Assembly (NCBI GenBank): GCA_002331385.1
Contig: DCYB01000001.1
Coordinates: forward strand, 310,001 to 374,000
DNA from: Comamonadaceae bacterium UBA2121
GTDB lineage: Bacteria; Pseudomonadota; Gammaproteobacteria; Burkholderiales; Burkholderiaceae_C
Length of the DNA stretch: 64,000 nt
Direction of reading: 5' to 3'
The position numbers and the translations under genes are program-made. Position 1 is the stretch's first letter; each line of letters begins with the position of its first letter. Positions 1 to 7,286 of the stretch are shown in pieces. The notes under the pieces are model-generated. The model was given only the letters and a program-made list of their open reading frames with translations, had not been told where the DNA came from and did not search any database.

Positions 1-984
1 CAGCATGGTCAGGCGATCAGGCCCCATGCCGAAGGCGAAGCCGATGTACTTTTCCGGATCCAGCCCCATGTTGCGCACCACGTTGGGGTGCACCTGGCCC
101 GCGCCGGACACTTCCAGCCAGCGACCAGCGAGCGGGCCGCTCTGGAACTGGATGTCGATCTCGGCGCTCGGCTCTGTGAACGGGAAAAAGCTGGGGCGGA
201 ATCGCAGCACCAGATCATCCTGCTCGAAGAAGGTCTTGCAGAAATCAGTGAACACGACCTTGAGGTCTTTGAAGCTCACGTTCTCGCCAATCCACAGGCC
301 TTCGCACTGGTGGAACATGGGCGAGTGGGTGGCGTCCGAATCGACGCGATAGGTGCGTCCCGGCGCGATCACGCGGATCTCGGGCATGGTCTGACCGGCG
401 TCGATCAGGTTGCGGTATTTTTTGACGTGCTGCACCGCATGGCGCACCTGCATCGGGCTGGTGTGCGTGCGCAGCAGGTTGGGCGCATGGGCCGTGCCGC
501 CTTCCACATAGAAGGTGTCGTGCATGGAACGCGCAGGATGGTCTTCAGGCGTGTTGAGCGCGGTGAAGTTGAACCAGTCGGATTCGATCTCGGGGCCTTC
601 GGCGACGTCAAAACCCATTGAGCCAAAAATACCCTCGATGCGCTCCATCGTGACGGATACGGGATGCAGACCACCCTGCCCGCGCTGACGACCCGGCAGG
701 GTCACGTCCAGCACTTCGGCCTTGAGGTGCGCCTCCAGTTCGGCATCGGCCAGCGCCTGACGGCGCTCGGTGAGGGCCGCCTCGATCGCCTGCTTGGCCA
801 GGTTGATGGCCGCCCCGCGCGATTTTTTCTCTTCGACGGAAAGCTGCGCCATGCCCTTCATGAGCTCGGTGACCTTGCCCGACTTACCCAGAAACTGCGC
901 CTTGGCGTTTTCCAGATCATTGGGGGTTTGTGCCTGCGCGAACAGTTGTCGCGCGCTTTCGACCAGAGAATCCAACTCGTTCAT
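1..984 (-). CDS. pheS: Phenylalanyl-tRNA synthetase alpha subunit, 3' end outside window
   Basis: Charges tRNA-Phe as the catalytic half of the (alpha-beta)2 enzyme in the cytoplasm. The frame opens with MNELDSLVESARQ and runs 328 codons to the window edge without a stop. It carries the N-terminal coiled-coil region, the class II motif around GGLHPVSVTMERI, motif 2 around DATHSPMFHQCEGL and the start of motif 3 (GMGPDRLTM) right at the edge, so only a short C-terminal tail is missing. It is the last visible gene of the thrS-infC-rpmI-rplT-pheS row; pheT would be expected next, outside the window. A hairpin with a T-rich tail lies between rplT and this start and may attenuate it. Confidence 0.96.
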   Translation of the reverse strand, partial: MNELDSLVESARQLFAQAQTPNDLENAKAQFLGKSGKVTELMKGMAQLSVEEKKSRGAAINLAKQAIEAALTERRQALADAELEAHLKAEVLDVTLPGRQRGQGGLHPVSVTMERIEGIFGSMGFDVAEGPEIESDWFNFTALNTPEDHPARSMHDTFYVEGGTAHAPNLLRTHTSPMQVRHAVQHVKKYRNLIDAGQTMPEIRVIAPGRTYRVDSDATHSPMFHQCEGLWIGENVSFKDLKVVFTDFCKTFFEQDDLVLRFRPSFFPFTEPSAEIDIQFQSGPLAGRWLEVSGAGQVHPNVVRNMGLDPEKYIGFAFGMGPDRLTML

Positions 985-1009
985 ATCGACTACTTTATCG
1001 ACTCTAGAA

Positions 1010-1048
1010 AATAAACAAGGGCTAGTGCCTTTTCAAGCCCTAGCCCTT
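1010..1048 (-). terminator. Terminator-like hairpin (possible attenuator) between rplT and pheS
   Basis: On the minus strand a 9-bp perfect stem (AAGGGCTAG / CTAGCCCTT, 14-nt loop) is followed by a T-rich tail (TTGTTTATTTTC). It sits in the 116-nt gap before pheS. In enteric bacteria pheST is controlled by an attenuator at this place with a Phe-rich leader peptide. I see the hairpin but no convincing Phe-rich leader frame here, so its role is inferred. Confidence 0.5.
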
Positions 1049-1100
1049 GCTGTTTGTGCGCGGGCAGTCAGCGCCGAGGCGTCAACTGCCGACCGTGAAC

Positions 1101-1460
1101 TCAAGCAGCCAGCTTGGCCTTGACTTGCTCCACGATGCTGCCAAAGGCAGCCTTGTCGTGCACCGCGATATCGGCCAGCATCTTGCGGTCGATTTCGATG
1201 GAAGCCTTCTTCAGGCCGTTGGCGAATTGGCTGTATGTCAGACCCAGTTCGCGTGCAGCGGCGTTGATACGGGCGATCCACAGTTGGCGGAACACGCGCT
1301 TCTTGGTACGACGGTCACGGTAGGCATATTGCCCAGCCTTCATCACCGCCTGCTTGGCGACGCGGAAGACGTTACCGCGGCGGCCGCGGAAGCCCTTGGA
1401 TAGGGCCAGAACTTTTTTATGGCGGGCGCGAGCCGTTACACCACGTTTGACGCGAGGCAT
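1101..1460 (-). CDS. rplT: 50S ribosomal protein L20
   Basis: A 119-residue basic protein, the normal L20 length, starting MPRVKRGVTARARHKK. The Arg/Lys-rich N-terminal extension that threads into 23S rRNA is followed by the globular domain (AAARELGLTYSQFANGLKKA). L20 is needed for early assembly of the large subunit. In the E. coli operon it also represses translation of rpmI-rplT by binding the mRNA upstream of rpmI. It follows rpmI by 26 nt in the same direction, as in most bacteria. Confidence 0.97.
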   Translation of the reverse strand: MPRVKRGVTARARHKKVLALSKGFRGRRGNVFRVAKQAVMKAGQYAYRDRRTKKRVFRQLWIARINAAARELGLTYSQFANGLKKASIEIDRKMLADIAVHDKAAFGSIVEQVKAKLAA

Positions 1461-1486
1461 GTGTTTTCTCCTTGTTCGTCAGTGAA

Positions 1487-1690
1487 TTACAGGCCGGCCG
1501 ACGGCAGCATTTGAGCGATGTGACCCATATTGGTCTCATGCACTGCTGTGATGCCACGCAGGTGACGCTTGTTCTTGGTGGTCTTCTTGGTCAAGATGTG
1601 ACGCTTGAAGGCTTGACCGCGCTTGACGGTACCACCCGGACGAACGCGAAAACGCTTCTTCGCGCTGCTCTTGGTTTTCATTTTGGGCAT
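1487..1690 (-). CDS. rpmI: 50S ribosomal protein L35
   Basis: A 67-residue, very basic protein, MPKMKTKSSAKKRFRV at its start, matching L35 in length and in the KTKSSAKKRF signature. It is a structural part of the 50S subunit. A clear Shine-Dalgarno-like AACAGGAG lies just upstream of the ATG. It is flanked by infC upstream and rplT downstream in the conserved order infC-rpmI-rplT. Confidence 0.97.
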   Translation of the reverse strand: MPKMKTKSSAKKRFRVRPGGTVKRGQAFKRHILTKKTTKNKRHLRGITAVHETNMGHIAQMLPSAGL

Positions 1691-1825
1691 GTGAATGCTC
1701 CTGTTAGTTGTGCTCGCGAGGCGTTGACGCAGCTATTGCGCCTCCTTGTTGGCCCCGGGACACTTCTTAAAACGGCCTGGCCGCAAGGCCCGTCCGTGCT
1801 GCAGCACTCGCGCACTGCAATTTCA

Positions 1826-1858
1826 CTGCACTCCCCGGAAATTCACCGTGGAGTGCAG
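1826..1858 (-). promoter_or_regulatory. Inverted repeat in the infC-rpmI spacer
   Basis: The 200-nt spacer between infC and rpmI carries a perfect 9-bp inverted repeat (CTGCACTCC / GGAGTGCAG) with a 15-nt loop and no T-run, so it is not a terminator. In E. coli the spacer RNA upstream of rpmI holds the L20 repressor-binding sites. A similar role is possible here but is only inferred from position. Confidence 0.3.
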
Positions 1859-1890
1859 CAAACCTCGTATTGTAGCAAGTCCTGAGCGGT

Positions 1891-2490
1891 TCAGGCAGCC
1901 TGACTGGCTGCAGGGGCACCTTCGGCGCCACCCTTGCCCACTGGCTTCTTGCGCGCCGGAGCGATCATCATGATCATCTGGCGGCCTTCCAGCTTGGGAA
2001 ACTGCTCGACCTGGATCGAGTCAGCCAGCTCGTCACGCAGACGATTGAGCAGCGCAAGACCCAGCTCCTGGTGGGTGATTTCACGACCACGGAAGCGCAG
2101 TGTGACCTTCACCTTGTCGCCATCGGCCAGAAAACGGCGGATGTTGCGCAGCTTGATGTTGTAGTCGCCGTCGTCGGTACCGGGGCGGAATTTGACTTCC
2201 TTGATCTCGATGACCGTCTGCTTGGCCTTGGCCTCGGCGGCCTTTTTCTGCTCCTGGTACTTGAACTTGCCATAGTCCATCAGGCGGCACACCGGGGGAT
2301 TGGCCGTGGCGGCGATTTCCACCAGATCCACGTCCAGATCACCGGCCATGCTCAGCGCTTGCTGGATGGGCACGATGCCGATGGGTTCATTGTCAGGACC
2401 AGACAGACGCACTTCTGGCGCAGTGATTTCACGGTTCAGGCGGTGCTTGCGCTCCTCGCGCTGACGACGGTCACGAAATTCGGTAGCGAT
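1891..2490 (-). CDS. infC: Translation initiation factor IF-3, AUC start codon
   Basis: IF-3 binds the 30S subunit, prevents early 70S joining and proofreads the start codon. The product is 199 residues. The N-domain covers about residues 1-80 (EVRLSGPDNEPIGIVPI, VCRLMDYGKF), followed by the Lys-rich linker and the C-domain (KEVKFRPGTDDGDY, VTLRFRGREITHQELG, EGRQMIMMIAP). I place the start at an ATC codon (minus-strand 2490-2488) because family homology begins there (ATEFRDRRQREERKHR) and GAAGGTGAG lies 4 nt upstream. An in-frame ATG 16 codons earlier would add a tail without family similarity. A non-AUG start is the known basis of IF-3 autoregulation in E. coli. The C-terminal tail after the MIAPARKK segment is Gly/Ala rich. 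Confidence 0.94.
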   Translation of the reverse strand: MATEFRDRRQREERKHRLNREITAPEVRLSGPDNEPIGIVPIQQALSMAGDLDVDLVEIAATANPPVCRLMDYGKFKYQEQKKAAEAKAKQTVIEIKEVKFRPGTDDGDYNIKLRNIRRFLADGDKVKVTLRFRGREITHQELGLALLNRLRDELADSIQVEQFPKLEGRQMIMMIAPARKKPVGKGGAEGAPAASQAA

Positions 2491-2576
2491 GGTTCTCACC
2501 TTCAAATAAAACGCCACAACAACGTGGCAAAGATGCACATAGGGCGCACCAAAACGATTTCAAGTGGAATTGAAAA

Positions 2577-4496
2577 TCAGGCCTTGGAAGCAATGTCCTG
2601 TGCAATCAGGTCGACAAACGCGTCAACTGACATTACACCGAGGTCTTTGTTACCCCGGGCGCGGACTGCCACAGCCCCTGCCGCCTTTTCCTTATCGCCC
2701 GCGACAAGGATATAGGGCAGTTTCTGCATGGCATGCTCGCGTATTTTATACGTAATCTTTTCGTTGCGCAGATCAGTCACGACCCTAAGATCTTGATTCG
2801 GCAACGCTTTTTGGAGGCGCGCGGCAATTTCGCGACAGTAATCTGCCTGCGAATCGGTAATGTTGAGTACCGCCACCTGCACTGGAGCTAGCCACACGGG
2901 CAGCGCGCCAGCGTGCTGTTCGATCAGGATGCCGATAAATCGTTCCAGACTGCCAACGATCGCGCGGTGCAGCATGATGGGGCGATGGCGCTCACCGTCT
3001 TCACCCACGAACTCTGCATCAAGGCGCTCGGGCAGGTTGGGATCGACCTGGATGGTGCCGCATTGCCACTCACGACCAAGCGCATCCTTCAGCGTGTATT
3101 CGATCTTCGGGCCGTAGAACGCACCCTCTCCAGGCAGATATTCGAACTCGCAGCCGGACGCACGCAGACCTTCTGCGAGCGCGCTTTCGGCGCGGTCCCA
3201 GCTCTCATCCGAGCCGATGCGCTTTTCCGGACGGGTGGAGAGGCGATAGAGAATGTTGGTAAAGCCAAAATCCTTGTAGACCTTTTGCAGCAACGCGGTG
3301 AACGCCGTCACTTCGTCCTGGATCTGGTGCGGCAGGCAGAAGATGTGGCCATCGTCCTGCGTGAACCCGCGCACGCGCATGATGCCGTGCAGGCTGCCGG
3401 TGGGCTCGTTGCGATGGCAGTTGCCGAATTCGCCGTAGCGCAGCGGCAGGTCGCGGTAGCTCTTGATGCCTTGCTTGTAGATCAGGATGTGACCGGGGCA
3501 GTTCATCGGCTTGAGCGCGTAGTCGCGCTTTTCCGATTCGGTGATGAACATGTTCTCGCGGTACTTGTCCCAGTGACCGGTTTTTTCCCACAGGGTCTTG
3601 TCCAGAATCTGCGGGCCTTTCACTTCCTGATAGCCGTTGTCGCGGTACACGCGGCGCATGTACTGCTCCACTTCCTGCCAGATGGACCAGCCCTTGGGAT
3701 GCCAGAACACAGTACCAGGCGCATGCTCGTCGATGTGGAACAGGTCGAGCTCGCGGCCCAGCTTGCGGTGGTCGCGCTTTTCAGCCTCTTCCAGCATGTG
3801 GAGGTAGCCGTTCAGATCGTCCTTGGAGGCCCACGCCGTGCCGTAGATGCGTTGCAGCATCTCGTTGCGATGGTCGCCGCGCCAATACGCGCCCGCCACT
3901 TTCATCAGCTTGAAGTGCTTGAGCTTGCCGGTGCTGGGCACGTGCGGGCCACGGCACAGGTCCTCGAAGCTGCCTTCGCGGTACAGGCTCACATCCTCGT
4001 TCGTCGGGATGCTGGCGATGATTTCGGCCTTGTAGTTTTCGCCCAGGCCCTTGAAGTACGCCACGGCCTCGTCACGCGGCAGCACGCGGCGGGAGACGGG
4101 CTCGTCCTTGTTGGCCAGCTCGGTCATCTTCTTTTCGATGGCCGCCAGATCTTCGGGCGTGAAGGGGCGCTTGTAACTGAAGTCGTAATAGAAGCCGTTT
4201 TCAATCACCGGGCCGATGGTCACCTGCGCATCGGGGAACAGTTCCTTGACCGCGTAGGCCAGCAAGTGGGCCGTCGAGTGACGGATCAGTTCCAGACCAT
4301 CTGCATCTTTGGCGGTGATGATCGACAGCGCGGCATCATGGTCGATGCTGAAGCTCGTATCGACGGCCTTGCCATCGACCTTGCCGCCAAGCGCGGCCTT
4401 GGCCAGACCAGAGCCGATTGACTGGGCCACTTCGGCCACGGTCACCGGACCGGGAAACTGCCTCTGGGAACCGTCAGGAAGAGTGATTTGAACCAT
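2577..4496 (-). CDS. thrS: Threonyl-tRNA synthetase
   Basis: A 639-residue class II synthetase of usual length that charges and edits tRNA-Thr. Order: TGS domain (about 1-60, starting MVQITLPDGSQRQFPG), the N2 editing domain with its HSTAHLLAYA and CRGPHVPSTG motifs, the catalytic core, and the C-terminal anticodon-binding domain. The Zn ligands are visible as C333 in MNCPGH, the His of DDGHIFC and the His of MLHRAIVGS. Motif 2 is FGNCHRNEPTG. It is the first gene of the thrS-infC-rpmI-rplT-pheS row, ending 86 nt before infC starts. The upstream leader holds a terminator and a Thr-containing peptide frame, which suggests attenuation. Confidence 0.97.
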   Translation of the reverse strand: MVQITLPDGSQRQFPGPVTVAEVAQSIGSGLAKAALGGKVDGKAVDTSFSIDHDAALSIITAKDADGLELIRHSTAHLLAYAVKELFPDAQVTIGPVIENGFYYDFSYKRPFTPEDLAAIEKKMTELANKDEPVSRRVLPRDEAVAYFKGLGENYKAEIIASIPTNEDVSLYREGSFEDLCRGPHVPSTGKLKHFKLMKVAGAYWRGDHRNEMLQRIYGTAWASKDDLNGYLHMLEEAEKRDHRKLGRELDLFHIDEHAPGTVFWHPKGWSIWQEVEQYMRRVYRDNGYQEVKGPQILDKTLWEKTGHWDKYRENMFITESEKRDYALKPMNCPGHILIYKQGIKSYRDLPLRYGEFGNCHRNEPTGSLHGIMRVRGFTQDDGHIFCLPHQIQDEVTAFTALLQKVYKDFGFTNILYRLSTRPEKRIGSDESWDRAESALAEGLRASGCEFEYLPGEGAFYGPKIEYTLKDALGREWQCGTIQVDPNLPERLDAEFVGEDGERHRPIMLHRAIVGSLERFIGILIEQHAGALPVWLAPVQVAVLNITDSQADYCREIAARLQKALPNQDLRVVTDLRNEKITYKIREHAMQKLPYILVAGDKEKAAGAVAVRARGNKDLGVMSVDAFVDLIAQDIASKA

Positions 4497-4542
4497 GTTG
4501 CTTGCTGCTGTGCGTTCTCGTAACTGTGCATCACGAGGCTTC

Positions 4543-4572
4543 TAAAAAACAAATGCGCGGACTGGCCGCGCA
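4543..4572 (-). terminator. Intrinsic terminator in the thrS leader
   Basis: On the minus strand a perfect 7-bp GC stem (TGCGCGG / CCGCGCA, 5-nt loop) runs into TTTGTTTTTT. This is a canonical Rho-independent terminator, yet it lies only 46 nt before the thrS ATG and points at it. Read-through would have to be regulated for the operon to be made from the upstream promoter. The alternative is that it ends a separate small RNA and thrS has its own promoter in the remaining 46 nt. Confidence 0.75.
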
Positions 4573-4774
4573 AACTGGAAAAACGGGAGGATGTTCAGAC
4601 ATGCCCGCACCCGTCGGTGCGCGACCAGCACCTTCAGGCGATCGGGACTGCTCCCGTAGCGTTCTGCGTTCGCGGTGTCATAACCTGAGGCGCCTTTCTG
4701 CCATCCAATAGGGCCGCCCGGATGCCGGGTGGCCAGAAATCAATCCCCTCTAAGGGGCAACATCGCGTATTTTA
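4573..4774 (-). promoter_or_regulatory. Structured leader upstream of thrS
   Basis: About 200 nt between a -10-like TAAAAT (minus 4774-4769) and the leader terminator. On the minus strand it folds into several short hairpins: GCCCC-TTAGA-GGGG, a GGCC-bounded CCCGG-CAT-CCGGG, CGGGA-GCAG-TCCCG, and a GGTGC/GCACC stem. It also contains two tiny overlapping frames, the second with three Thr codons. I recognise no known riboswitch consensus in it. Together with the terminator downstream it has the layout of a transcription attenuator for thrS. Confidence 0.45.
4634..4681 (-). CDS. Putative 15-residue Thr-codon leader peptide of thrS
   Basis: The frame reads MTPRTQNATGAVPIA, with three Thr codons (ACA, ACG, ACG) among the first nine. 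Its ATG overlaps by ATGA the stop of another 8-residue frame (MAERRLRL, minus 4704-4678), which would allow translational coupling. An AGG is close upstream. It lies 60 nt before the leader terminator. Position and codon content fit a classic attenuation peptide sensing charged tRNA-Thr, but three Thr in 15 could arise by chance. Confidence 0.35.
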   Translation of the reverse strand: MTPRTQNATGAVPIA

Positions 4775-4969
4775 GCGCGGAGTGCGCAATCCGGCTCTGC
4801 GCAAGCGGCAATCACGCCACACATGCCTATCGAATCCGCTGTAAAGGGACGCCGTGTATCCGTCGCGTAAAGCTTCGCAAAGAGCCGAAGTTCTGACAAC
4901 CGGGGCAGCTTGCGCTCCGTTGAAATGGCAGAGGCCCTCAGTCAATTGGGGACTCGAGAGGATATTGCA

Positions 4970-5335
4970 ATGATTCTGAACTCCCGCCTCTGGCTGGCCG
5001 GCGCCGCACTGTCGGCCCTGACGCTGACCGGCTGCATCGTCGCACCTGTCGGACAGCCCTATTACGACGATCCGTATTCGAACCTGCCGAACACCCAAGC
5101 CTACGCGCCGGTGTACGCCCCCATAGCGCCGCCAGCGCCCTACTATGAGCCGGTACCGGTTGCGCCTTACGCTGGCGCCATCTGGATTGGCGGGAACTGG
5201 AACTGGTCCAGCGGGCGTTATCACTGGGCCCCCGGCCGCTACGTCCATGGTCGACCGGGCTATCACTGGGAGCCGCGCCGCTGGGACCGCGGCCCGCGTG
5301 GCTGGCATCAGCGCGGCGGTGGCTGGAGGCGTTGA
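4970..5335 (+). CDS. Small lipoprotein with YXW/WHW repeats
   Basis: A 121-residue lipoprotein of unknown function. The ATG at 4970 is chosen because GAGAGGA precedes it and the protein then starts with a clean signal peptide ending in the lipobox LTGC (lipidated Cys about residue 22). The mature part is rich in Pro and Tyr (VYAPIAPPAPYYEPVPV) and then in Trp/His/Arg (GGNWNWSSGRYHWAPGRY, GYHWEPRRW). This matches the YXWGXW-type repeat proteins common in Burkholderiales and predicted to sit at the outer membrane. It stands alone, divergent from the thrS operon. Confidence 0.8.
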   Translation: MILNSRLWLAGAALSALTLTGCIVAPVGQPYYDDPYSNLPNTQAYAPVYAPIAPPAPYYEPVPVAPYAGAIWIGGNWNWSSGRYHWAPGRYVHGRPGYHWEPRRWDRGPRGWHQRGGGWRR

Positions 5336-5424
5336 TTGAACAGTGCGTGACGCAGTCCGTTGATCGCCCCCGCGCCATGCGGCGTGATCCGCTGACCGTC
5401 ATCTGCACATGGAACGCAGTCAGA

Positions 5425-5463
5425 AATAAAAAACCCACGACAGCTAGATGCTGCCGTGGGTTT
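5425..5463 (-). terminator. Rho-independent terminator downstream of aceA
   Basis: A 9-bp stem AAACCCACG / CGTGGGTTT, extended inside by CAGC/GCTG, is followed on the minus strand by TTTTTTATTT. It lies about 90 nt past the aceA stop and is the likely end of that transcript. Confidence 0.85.
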
Positions 5464-5493
5464 CGTCTCCTCAGACGACCTCTTGTTTCACCC

Positions 5494-5542
5494 GGACTGC
5501 AATGGCGTCACCCCGGGAACCACCCATGCGCCATTGCAGTCC
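5494..5542. repeat. 14-bp perfect inverted repeat after aceA
   Basis: GGACTGCAATGGCG and its exact complement CGCCATTGCAGTCC are separated by 21 nt. On the plus strand the second arm runs into TTTTG. It begins 8 nt past the aceA stop. It may form the 3' stem of the aceA mRNA or terminate plus-strand transcription from the lipoprotein gene. Confidence 0.7.
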
Positions 5543-5550
5543 TTTTGTGA

Positions 5551-6882
5551 TCAGTGGAACTGCTCTTCTTCGGTCGAGCCAGTCAGCGCCTTGACGCTGG
5601 ACGAGCCACCCTGGATCACGGTGGTCACGTCGTCGAAGTAGCCCGCGCCCACTTCCTGCTGGTGCGACACGAAGGTGTAGCCCTGTTCGCGTGCTGCGAA
5701 TTCGGGTTCCTGAATCATTTCAACGTAGTGCTTCATGCCTTCGCCGCGAGCGTATGCATGGGCGAACTTGAAGGTGTTGTACCAGTTGCTGTGAATGCCT
5801 GCCAGCGTGATGAACTGGTACTTGTAGCCCAGTGCGGACAGCTCTTCCTGGAACGAGGCGATCTGGCTGTCCGACAGGTTCTTCTTCCAGTTGAAGGAAG
5901 GCGAGCAGTTGTACGACAGCAGCTTGCCGGGACATGCAGCCAGCACGGCTTGCGCGAATTCGCGGGCAAAGCCGATGTCGGGCGTGCCGGTTTCGCACCA
6001 AACCAGATCGGCGTAGGGAGCGTAGGCGATACCGCGGCTGATGGCCTGCTCCAGACCGTTCTTCACGCGGTAGAAACCTTCTTGCGTGCGCTCGCCGGTC
6101 AGGAATGGCTTGTCGTTGGCGTCGTGGTCGCTGGTGATCAGGTTGGCTGCTTCAGCGTCGGTACGCGCCAAAACAATGGTGGGCACGCCCATCACGTCGG
6201 CAGCGAAGCGGGCTGCGATCAGCTTTTCGCAGGCTTCCTGCGTTGGCACCAGAACCTTGCCACCCATGTGGCCGCACTTCTTCACGGCTGCCAACTGGTC
6301 TTCGAAGTGCACGCCGGCAGCACCAGCGGCGATCATGTTCTTCATCAGCTCGAACGCGTTCAGCACGCCGCCGAAGCCGGCTTCAGCGTCCGCCACGATC
6401 GGCAGGAAGTAGTCGATGAAATCCTTGTCGCCGGGGTTGATGCCGCGGCCCCACTGGATTTCGTCGGCACGCTTGAAGGTGTTGTTGATCCGGCGCACCA
6501 TGGTTGGCACCGAGTCGTAGGCGTACAGCGACTGGTCGGGGTACATCGTCTCGGAGGTGTTGCCGTCAGCGGCCACTTGCCAGCCCGACAGGTACACGGC
6601 TTCCAGACCTGCCTTGGCCTGTTGCATGGCCTGGCCAGCGGAGATCGCGCCGAACGCGTTCACGTAGCCCTTCTTGGCGCCGCCGTTGATCTTCTCCCAC
6701 AGCACCTTGGCACCGCGCTCGGCCAGTGTGTACTCCGGCTGCAGGCTGCCACGCAGGCGCACCACGTCGGCGGCGCTGTAGCCGCGCTTGATGCCCTTCC
6801 AGCGGGGGTTCTGTGCCCAGTCCTTTTCCAGGGCGGCAATTTGCTGTTCGCGGCTCAGTTGAGAGTTCAGGGATTGAGACAT
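5551..6882 (-). CDS. aceA: Isocitrate lyase
   Basis: Splits isocitrate into glyoxylate and succinate, the first step of the glyoxylate shunt for growth on acetate and fatty acids. It is 443 residues long, close to the 434 of E. coli. The family signature KKCGHMGGK is at about residues 201-209 with catalytic C203. The metal and substrate residues WGRGINPGDKD and VADAEAGFGG lie just before it, and YNCSPSFNWKKN is in the C-terminal half. No malate synthase gene is adjacent. Two palindromic sites 64-105 nt upstream of the start are candidate operators. Confidence 0.96.
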   Translation of the reverse strand: MSQSLNSQLSREQQIAALEKDWAQNPRWKGIKRGYSAADVVRLRGSLQPEYTLAERGAKVLWEKINGGAKKGYVNAFGAISAGQAMQQAKAGLEAVYLSGWQVAADGNTSETMYPDQSLYAYDSVPTMVRRINNTFKRADEIQWGRGINPGDKDFIDYFLPIVADAEAGFGGVLNAFELMKNMIAAGAAGVHFEDQLAAVKKCGHMGGKVLVPTQEACEKLIAARFAADVMGVPTIVLARTDAEAANLITSDHDANDKPFLTGERTQEGFYRVKNGLEQAISRGIAYAPYADLVWCETGTPDIGFAREFAQAVLAACPGKLLSYNCSPSFNWKKNLSDSQIASFQEELSALGYKYQFITLAGIHSNWYNTFKFAHAYARGEGMKHYVEMIQEPEFAAREQGYTFVSHQQEVGAGYFDDVTTVIQGGSSSVKALTGSTEEEQFH

Positions 6883-6945
6883 GTGGTTCTCCGAGGGGTT
6901 TAAAAAATCGGTGGCAATTTCCGTTGCCGTTGGAGTAACTTTAAG

Positions 6946-6987
6946 TCTTCTATAAGAGTTGGATTGAATCTTATGTCTTATATAAGA
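6946..6987. promoter_or_regulatory. Paired palindromic operator upstream of aceA
   Basis: The 12-bp perfect palindrome TCTTATATAAGA lies at 6976-6987. A one-mismatch copy, TCTTCTATAAGA, lies at 6946-6957. Their centres are exactly 30 bp apart, about three helical turns, in an AT-rich block 64-105 nt ahead of aceA. The phasing suggests cooperative binding by a dimeric repressor or activator. The regulator is not encoded next door and I do not name it. Confidence 0.6.
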
Positions 6988-7286
6988 GATATTTTTAAAC
7001 CATACAAATCAACAACTTACATCCGTCATTTCTGAATATGAAATTCAATTTCTTGTATTGAGAAAAATTGCGGCAGCGCAGCATTTTTGAATTTCGTATT
7101 GTGAATTAATTCATCCACACTATGAAATTTTGCGCACTATCACTCACGAAACAAAGATTGAACACCCCAGCGCGCCAACGTCTTCGGCGCACACACGCTC
7201 TCACCCCTTTATTGAGAACGGCTTTCAACTGATGCATGATGTGCCGCTGCCATTTCCGCACTCATCCTCGCGCACCTCCTCCATCC
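6988..7286. other. AT-rich divergent intergenic region
   Basis: The stretch between the aceA operators and the EamA gene is clearly more AT-rich than its surroundings. It contains several GAAATTC/GAATTTC-type heptamers, at about 7040, 7090 and 7124 (the last one imperfect). They look like half-sites of a second regulator, but no perfect dyad is formed. No supported small gene was found in it. Confidence 0.35.

Noticed and set aside
2913..4421. Long open frame antisense to thrS
   Set aside because: It mirrors the codon pattern of a certain gene on the other strand, has no ribosome site and no family motif.
4573..4774. T-box or known riboswitch before thrS
   Set aside because: No T-box core sequence, and none of the TPP, SAM, glycine, cobalamin or FMN consensus segments could be found.
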